A stretch of DNA of 64,000 nt from Scilla litardierei. Lineage: Eukaryota > Streptophyta > Magnoliopsida > Asparagales > Asparagaceae. Shown here piece by piece: positions 56,855 through 64,000 of the stretch. Every line of letters begins with the position of its first letter. The stretch's first letter is position 1. The notes under the pieces are model-generated. The model was not told the DNA's origin and did no database searches. It was given only the letters and a program-made list of their open reading frames with translations. The DNA lies in the NCBI GenBank assembly GCA_030789695.1, contig CM061141.1, positions 323,625,938 through 323,689,937 on the forward strand, read 5' to 3'. Both the position numbers and the translations under genes were made by a program.

Positions 56855-57536
56855 CACGTATAGTATAGATTCCTACTGAACACACGTGGTATTTCTACAT
56901 ACGATGCATATGTGGATATGAAATAAGCATAGACATCGATGTATGTGACGTAGTACAAGGGGGATTAGGCCGTAATACGTGGCTAAGGGAAGAGAATGCG
57001 AAATGTGAATGCGAGAGAAGAGCAAATGACGTCGTGGGTGTAAAACAATAGGAATGTGTTAGACGTGTGTGTGTGAAGCATGTATGCATGCATGGATGTG
57101 CGTGGATGTGTGTAGGAAGAGCCATATTAGTGTGAAAGGGGTTAGTGTTCAATGGCAACCCTCGTAAATTTTTAGAAAGGCGAGGGGCAAACCGGTCATT
57201 TGGACTAAAGCTGCTGTGCGTACATCCTAAAGTGGTGTGTACATAAAGTAATGGCAAACTTGTAAATACTTGGAAGATGGGAGGGTATTTTGGTCTTTTC
57301 CACATGGGATATTCCCTTGGAATATTCCATTCTTGGAAGAGAAGAAAGGAATAAGAAGAGAATATTCCTTAGATTTTTCTCCTTTCTTCTTAATTCTTCT
57401 TTCCCTTTTCCTTTCCAATTTTCGTCCTCTCCCATCTCCCCCTACCATGGCCGGCCACCTCCCCCATGCCATGGCCGAAATTCTTCAACTAAAAAAAGTA
57501 ATTAAATGCCGGGTATTCGGGGGAATGGGGCGTGAC
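56855..57536 (+). repeat. G repeat, internal copy (G2)
   Basis: It matches G1 and G3 from the acacacgtggtatttctac phrase to ggggcgtgaca, but the first ~30 bp differ, so its start is truncated or replaced. After its end, gtttttgg matches the 8 bases after G1. Confidence 0.75.
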
Positions 57537-59345
57537 AGTTTTTGGCGGCCTATGCAGGTCACTGTACTACGATGTGCGTAAGGATAGTACCTGTAATGCT
57601 TCAATATTTGATTGGGATACTTTAGCCTAAGGTGGGTAGTGACCCTGGTGACCTAAGAGCCTTAAGTGGTCCACCCTTGAATCCCTATCTTTAGTGAGTC
57701 CGGGGATGAACTTTTTGCAGTGTATTATACTATAGATGTATATTGTGGGTGTACGTATGTACCTATAGCTGTGTGAATCCGCATGTATAAGTGCAATTGT
57801 TGTGCTTAGAGATTTGAATTATATATGTTATGGTGTATTTGTGTTTAATATGTGTATTTATATTTGAAGAGCATGAAGTTGCATGTATTTTGGATGGTTA
57901 TGGTGGTATATGAATAGGTGTGGGCATTTATATTAGGTGGGTAAATACTTGAGCGTGTACATATATTGTCTCTATATAGATACATGATACAGGTATGTGA
58001 GTAGGTATGTGTTAAACTTGTGTGAATGGTACAGGTGATAAGTATATGTTTATTAGTGGATGTGTACTGGTGGATACGTATCAGCTAGTGGGGGTATTAT
58101 ATGTTTGTATAGACATGGGCAAGGGTGTGTACGTATGTGATGTGAGTGCATGCATGTGGTTCACTATCTCCTAAATTATAGTGGTGATTCATGCGGGAAA
58201 TAGACAAATGTGAGTACATCTACCCTTGTATGGATAGAGTAGTGGAATGTCTATATTGTCTTTGGACATGGGGAAAAAGTGTATGTGAGTGAATATATGT
58301 GTAATTGTACGGGCAGGTGGTGTAGATATAAGTATTGAATACTGGTACATGTATATTGCTAGTGTTGCATTGCTAGGGTATAAATTTTTAATGTGTTAAA
58401 ATTTTGAATGACCGTACGTATGTGTATGTGCTACCTATGTGTTCATATGAACTAGTATATTGTCTTAATTTGGTATATGGTTGTGGGTTGTTCTATTGCG
58501 TGAAGATAGGTGTTGTGCTATGGCCATATATGGTGTGTATGTAGAGATATAGATAATAAATGGGTGCACTAGTGGTATAAGTAATGCTCTAGGGTGTTTG
58601 GAATAGATGTATCCTAAGGTGGGTAAGGATGCTTTAGACCCGTTCACCTAAGTTGGGGCCCTTAGCTCTATACCGTGCCTATTGCGGATAGGGATATAAG
58701 TGTGATGTGTATCATATGTAGAATGTGATGAATGTAAGGATTTGAGATTATACAGTGCGTGTATAAATGGGATGGCTATGGGTTTGCACAGTTAAGTGGA
58801 GTTATGGTATATGTATATATGTGTGTATGTGCTTACCCGTAGAATGGCGTCTATAGGACCATTTGGATGTACATGTAGTGACATAACCTTCCGTATATAA
58901 TGGCATGAGGGGGGTTGTGTATTAGCATATGAGATTCTTGTAAAGTACATAGGTGTTGTAGCAAGCGTGGTGTGACTGTATATATGTGTTACTGAACGTG
59001 TATTGGTGTATGCCTTATGAGTGCTTATATGTATATGTATGTGAATGATCCCTATTCTGGTATGTATGTATCAGTATATGAATGTGTATGTATCTGTGGT
59101 GTGATTATCTACTAAAGGTGTATGACTATTGAAATACATTTATTTGTGTATGTACTAGGATGCTAGTAAAAGTGTAGATATATTGGATGCTATGTATATA
59201 GTGGTATGGGTAGCTACCGACTACCTGCTAGTATAGCTTGAGTAGCTTGACGGAATAGGTGTGTAATAGCAAGATGCGTATGGTATGTATGAATGGGCGT
59301 GGGTGCCCATACATGGTAATGTATGTGCATGGTGCATGAGTCCTA

Positions 59346-59350
<5 letters not shown>

Positions 59351-59428
<78 letters not shown>
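59351..59428 (+). repeat. (TG)39 microsatellite
   Basis: An uninterrupted run of 39 TG units spans 78 bp. Open frames across it are artefacts. Confidence 0.95.
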
Positions 59429-59429
<1 letters not shown>

Positions 59430-60969
59430 ATGTCTGTGTGCGTATCTACTCTTAGTATAGTAGTTGTGTGTGTATGTGTGTACATGTATTTGGCTATATG
59501 TAGATTCAGGGGTTTATGTATGGTATTTCTACTTATACATCTGTGGGTGTATAACGAGTGTGTGCTTGTGAAATATCTGTATTACTTGTTGCGTATACGT
59601 GAATATGTATCATAGTTGTATGTATTTCTATTATACATGTCACAATGGAACGTATGGATATGTTCATGTATGTGTAGTGTGCAGTAGGAGAATATGTAAT
59701 GATGTGTATATTGGGTGAATGAATGTATGTATATACTTATACATATCTTTGTTTATTTACCTGCTGATGTATCCTATAGGGTTGTCTATCCAGGTGTATC
59801 TTCGTGTGCCTTGGATAAATGTATTCTTGTTTGTATGTGTGTATACATAGGTCTGTACCAGAGCACATGTGTATGTATATAAATACGCAATGTGGATGTA
59901 AATGTGGTAGATATGGAATATAAGTGTATATACACATATTTGATGATATAAGTGAATGAAACTGTTTGGTATGTAGGTATTGAGAAGTGCGTGAATATTT
60001 GTATATGTATACGCATATGTGGAGTGTAGATGGATATTTATATTTATTTGACTAATATGGCCGTATGTGTGTAGAATATACAAGGGTGGCTATGTATATA
60101 TCATATATGGGGGGACGTTTTATGCTTGTGCACCCTTGTGTGTATTGTATATGGTATATATACCTATCTGTGTGAGGCAGTAGGTGCACTGCTATGGATG
60201 TGAGGTTATGTATATACTTATTTATAGTTATGCTTGTGAACCTTATATGACTTGATCATGCATGTGTTAGTACGTGCACGTGAATGTATGTTTGGATGAA
60301 ACTAAATATTTTGTGTATATAGGTATTTATGTGCCTATGAATGTGAGTAAGCCTATGTGACTAAGTATTGGGAGTATAGGGATCCGGGGTACATACGATG
60401 TGACACCGTGATAGTGACCATGTTTATCAAGCAATGGTGTGTAGATTAATGTGTATTGCGGGGTGTTTGTGCATGGATGTAGACGTATGTGTAAATATAT
60501 AAAGAGATAGAATATAAATCGTTTATACTTGAATGTATTGTAATGTATCTGAAAGCATGCCATGTATGAATACCTTATGTATCGTGATATGGATATGGTA
60601 TGATGTCCTATGCATATGGATATGAGTAGTGATCTAAACACGTGTAATAATACGTATAGAGACTTATTTGTGGTGTGTGATGTATATGTTACTGTGTGAA
60701 TATGTGTGCCTAGATGTTTATGTGAAGAACATATACGTATGTGTATGTAATGATGCATATAGTGATATGGATGTGCTACTATATGAGTAATAGGATGTAT
60801 CTGTGACATGTGTGCGATGCGGATGTGTATGGATGATAGGGAAGCATATAGTGTATATAAGTGTGGTGTAGATACGTATTCTTACTTGTACTTCATGGGT
60901 AGTAAGACCATCATACCCAGCTGACCTCGACAAGGTTCACACCCTAGGAAGTCTGAGGACAGACTTTAT

Positions 60970-60985
60970 TTTAAGGTGGGTAGGA
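60970..60985 (+). other. Polypurine tract before G3
   Basis: aaggtgggtagga immediately precedes the TGTCAAGCC start of the right terminal repeat. The preceding tctgaggacagact phrase resembles the end of chromovirus pol regions. Confidence 0.6.
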
Positions 60986-61681
60986 TGTCAAGCCCTATTT
61001 TGCACTATATGAGTATTCTATTGAACACACGTGATATTTCTACATACGGTGCATACGTGGGTATGAAATAATCATAGATATCGATGTATGTGACGTAGTA
61101 CAAGGGGGATTAGGCCATAATACGTAGCTAAGGGAAGAGAATGCGAAATGTGAATGCGGGAGAAGAGCAAATGACGTCGTGGGTGTAAAACAACAGGAAT
61201 GTGTTAGACGTGTGTGTGTGAAGCATGTATGCATGCATGGATGTGCGTGGATGTGTGTAGGAAGAGCCATACTAGTGTGAAAGGGGTTAGGGGTCAATGG
61301 CAACCCCCGTAAATTTTTAGAAAGGCGAGGGGCAAAACGGTCATTTGGACTAAAGCTGCTGTGCGTACATCCTAAAGTGGTGTGTACATAAAGTAATGGC
61401 AAACTTGTAAATACTTGGAAGATGGGAGGGTATTTTGGTCTTTTCCACATGGGATATTCCCTTGGAATATTCCATTCTTGGAAGAGAAGAAATGAATAAG
61501 AAGAGAATATTCCTTAGATTTTTCTCCTTTCTTTTTAATTCTTCTTTCCCTTTTCCTTTCCAATTTTCATCCTCTCCCCTCTCCCCTACCATGGCCAGCC
61601 ACCTCTCCCATGCCATGGCCGAAATTCTTCAACTAAAAAAAGTAATTAAATGTCGGGTATTCGGGGGAATGGAGCGTGACA
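60986..61681 (+). repeat. G terminal repeat, right copy (G3)
   Basis: 696 bp, TGTCAAGCCC to GGAGCGTGACA, aligned to G1 with scattered differences. It is followed by cacag, the target duplication, and then by the rest of F. Confidence 0.8.
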
Positions 61682-62463
61682 CACAGTTTCTTGAACAGTA
61701 TTGCATGCTTGGCACATTCTTGGTTTAACCTGGGTACACGCACTCGTGGTAGAAGATGGACTCTTAGTTGCCCAATATACTTCGCTTTATAAGTCACGAA
61801 CTAGGCTAGGCACAATTACTCTCCCTTAACATGGACATCTCATTATTTTGATGGTTGTTCTTGTACGTTACTATTTGTACCTGCTCAGACACCGTGTACT
61901 TTACTTGTCGCACTTGCATGCTTGTCCACATTTCCTTTTCGCACTTGCAGGCTTGCCTACATTTACTTTACTTGTCGCAATTGCATGCTTGCATGCTTGT
62001 ACTTTACTTATCGCACTTGCATGCATGTCTGCTCTTACATCACTTGTTGCACTTGCATGATTGACTTTAGACTGCTCACTACAGCATGTACCGTACTTTT
62101 GCACTACTTTATTTCTATTGCTAGAATTGCTGTGACTTACCTACGGTTCTATTTCATGACATTGGCAGACGACGAACAAATCGATGTAGAGGATCCTGAG
62201 TTTGCAGAGTCAGAGTTCGACCCAAAGGCTGTGAAATTTTAGAGTTCGAGTTGTGTATTTTTCAGCTGTACTTTTTTTCTTCCAGGTATCTTTGTTGGAG
62301 TGTATTGTACAGTATGGATTTTAATATATGGACATTGTTGGGTATTTTTGAACATCTCTGCATCGAAAGCTATTTTATTTTTATTGCTTAACTGCAGACC
62401 TGCGAATGTAATCAAATAAGTAATGGCCCTCGAAGGCAGGTTGTTACACATACATACTCGCAC

Positions 62464-62465
<2 letters not shown>

Positions 62466-62513
<48 letters not shown>
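62466..62513 (+). repeat. (GA)24 microsatellite
   Basis: An uninterrupted ga run of 48 bp lies just beyond the right target duplication of F, at the edge of foldback-type DNA. Confidence 0.95.
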
Positions 62514-62516
<3 letters not shown>

Positions 62517-63785
62517 GTGTATCAGTTGTCTAATGATGAAAAATAACATGATACACATATCCCCCAATTTTTTTTTTAAATTTTTTTAGATTTGTAATAC
62601 ACATAATAGAAGATCACCATAACAACAATCAAGTTAATCTAACGCTATTTGACACTCGATCCACCTATTGCAAATTCAATGGTTTCAGATCTGTTAAGGC
62701 CAAAAATGACCGAAACAATTGAGATGTTGACGTGGATCCTTTCTTGTTGAGTTGGAGCATCGTCGGTCGGTTGAGTGGGACCCTAGGTTGGAAGAACCAG
62801 GGTCTCTGGTGGATGGAAGTTGACTTGCAGTGCTTGTTCGACCCTTGAACGGATCGAGCGTCGGTAGATCGATGCTGAGAAGCTCAACTACGACCCTCTT
62901 GTAGGATCGAGACTCGAAGATCTGCACCACAAGGAAGCATCGGGGGGTCGGATCTGGGTCCCAATCCAAATCCCCTCTGATGCTTACGTTAGAATGGAAC
63001 TTAAGAGGGGGAAGAAGCTTGGAGCAGCAGAGATCGACCCATGGAGGCGCGTCTCAGGACTAGCGTCACACGCTCTTTTTGTGGAAGAAATATAAGATGA
63101 AGTAAGTAATACCAGAGTATTAGATCTCGTACCTTGGGAGTTGAAACCCTTTTACCATTGCCTTTTCAGATATTTATATGCGTTGGTACGACGATTGCAA
63201 ATAACCGTCCTTCATTGATTCAGGCAGGATCTTCTCCAGGATTGGTGATAACAGCCGTCTATTTACTCGTTCTCACTAACTCCTCCCTGAGTATTAGCGA
63301 GAGTCTAACGGTCGAGTGGGCTACCATTTTGACTGAGTATTACTCCGCATTAATGAAGGATTGCAGGTTGAAGGCTCTTAATGGGCTGCATACCTTGACA
63401 CTATTTTGTGGGCCGTACCCGGGCACCCACAATGGCCCCCATCATTCGTGTCTCAGGATATGGTGCTGATTGAGACCGCATGATGTGTATCTCCTTAAAT
63501 GTGCACGGTTTTCGAAATGGTTGATTTGATTTGTGTCGCCAAAAACCGTTCGTTTCTAAATCAATCCTCATCGCTTCTTGAGACTGGTCTCAGACATGTG
63601 TCGCTCATCGGCCATCTGTTTGTTGAGCTCCTCCGTATAAAATAAAGGGATTAGAAGAAAAAGATCTTCTTGCTCCGCCTCCATTTTCTTTTTGAATGCT
63701 CGACTCCTTCATTGCTTCCTTTGGAGTTTGCTTGATCTTGATAAGGTATTTTTCTTAACTGATCGTGATTCCTCTTTAAATCCAT
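62514..63785. other. Unassigned right-edge DNA
   Basis: 62540-62690 resembles the foldback family of the left end (phrases tcaagttaatctaacg, gcaaattcaatggtttc). 62700-63100 contains ctctgatgcttacgttagaa, a phrase type seen in leaders of large plant gypsy elements, so an LTR may be present. A tataaaataaa box lies at about 63637. There is no convincing coding frame. Confidence 0.45.
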
Positions 63786-64000
63786 ATGGACATGTTTCCA
63801 CAGTTAAGGATACAGGAGCCATCCTTTGAAGAGCTCGTGTTGCGCCTTCGACCTCCTCAACGAGACGATGTTCCTGGTAAAGGAAAAGGGGTTTGCATAG
63901 AACCATCACCTCCCATTCGTCGGAGGGATCCGAACTCAGAGGTTCCCCAAGTGATTCTGGAGAGGGTGCCAGAGTTCTCCCACAAGCTAGTTGCTAGGGT
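63786..64000 (+). CDS. Open frame running off the right edge (unknown product)
   Basis: The ATG at 63786-63788 follows an in-frame TAA at 63777-63779, and the frame stays open for 71 codons to the window end. It begins MDMFPQLRIQEPSFEELV and continues basic and proline-rich (RPPQRDDVPGKGKG, SPPIRRRDP). I recognise no family. It lies 150 bp after a tataaaataaa box. It could be the start of a retroelement gag or of a host gene. A second in-frame ATG two codons later could be the real start. Confidence 0.4.
   Translation, partial: MDMFPQLRIQEPSFEELVLRLRPPQRDDVPGKGKGVCIEPSPPIRRRDPNSEVPQVILERVPEFSHKLVAR

Larger units (their letters stand above)
57537..60985 (+). repeat. G/T-rich low-complexity core of G
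   Basis: The plus strand is strongly enriched in tgtatatgtatgtg-like phrases. Frames on either strand give compositional products only. Near-identical phrases around taaggtgggta recur at about 57629, 58616 and 60971. A (TG)39 run lies within. Confidence 0.7.
53784..61681 (+). mobile_element. Element G: non-coding LTR-retrotransposon derivative in F
   Basis: It is flanked by cacag at 53779-53783 and 61682-61686. The terminal direct repeats (53784-54474 and 60986-61681) start TGTCAAGCCCTATTTT and end GNGTGACA. An aaggtgggtagga polypurine tract lies before the right one, as in chromovirus elements. No gag or pol motif exists in the 6.5-kb interior, and I could not find a convincing primer site. 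It may be a LARD-like derivative or a rearranged chromovirus. Confidence 0.65.
50941..62448 (+). mobile_element. Element F: long probable solo LTR, split by G
   Basis: The ends are TGTGACGACCTGTATTC at 50941 and GCAGGTTGTTACA at 62448, flanked by catac (50936-50940, 62449-62453). Subtracting G leaves about 3.6 kb with no protein domain. A GC-rich stretch at 51660-52320 is open in several frames with P/S/A/R-rich products, a composition effect. Length and ends resemble long Ty3/gypsy LTRs such as E. Orientation is tentative. Confidence 0.75.

Noticed and set aside
59228..59485. Poly-(His-Thr) frame
   Set aside because: It is the translated (TG)39 microsatellite.

Overview
The window looks like intergenic DNA of a flowering plant and is almost entirely long-terminal-repeat (LTR) retrotransposons. 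The evidence is the lineages present: Ty1/copia (including a Sirevirus-type element with an envelope-like ORF), Athila-type Ty3/gypsy, and chromovirus-type LTRs. tRNA-Met-type primer-binding sites, MITE insertions and AT-rich spacers add to this. I found no convincing host protein-coding gene, tRNA, rRNA or CRISPR array. The species cannot be named from the sequence.

Layout. Positions 1-5613 hold an LTR remnant (1-470), unassigned AT-rich DNA, a probable minus-strand LTR (about 2841-3809) and foldback/MITE-like DNA. Positions 5614-12018 hold a truncated minus-strand copia element (H, 6063-11652) between two ~450-bp direct copies of the same non-LTR sequence. The right-hand copy contains a foldback MITE. 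That MITE was the target of a nested series of insertions running to 50707.

The nest, each level dated by a matching target-site duplication (TSD). Element A (12019-50707, TSD gttac) is a minus-strand Sirevirus-like copia. Element B (21884-49769, TSD gaaac) is a plus-strand copia inside A's 5' LTR. Elements C and D both sit in B's RNase H region. C (27860-41718, TSD atgac) is a plus-strand Athila-type element with no reverse transcriptase or integrase. D (41820-48072, TSD tccgc) is a minus-strand element carrying only gag. Element E (30358-33355, TSD catgt) is a ~3-kb probable solo LTR inside C's gag. A 731-bp hAT-type MITE (20048-20778, 8-bp TSD) also interrupts A's gag-pol. To the right, F (50941-62448, TSD catac) is a long probable solo LTR, split by G (53784-61681, TSD cacag), a non-coding chromovirus-like derivative with a G/T-rich core. 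The far right edge (62449-64000) is mostly unassigned and ends in an open frame.

How the parts relate. Autonomous-type coding capacity (gag, protease, integrase, RT, RNase H) is seen only in the decayed copia elements A, B and H. C and D would have needed enzymes from a related element. The most unusual signals are non-coding. D's LTR has a series of short hairpins with a constant loop and co-varying stems. E has a similar hairpin series. C has strong AACCGATCGGGTGA inverted pairs in both its LTRs and its interior. B has three palindromes spaced exactly 21 bp in its LTR.
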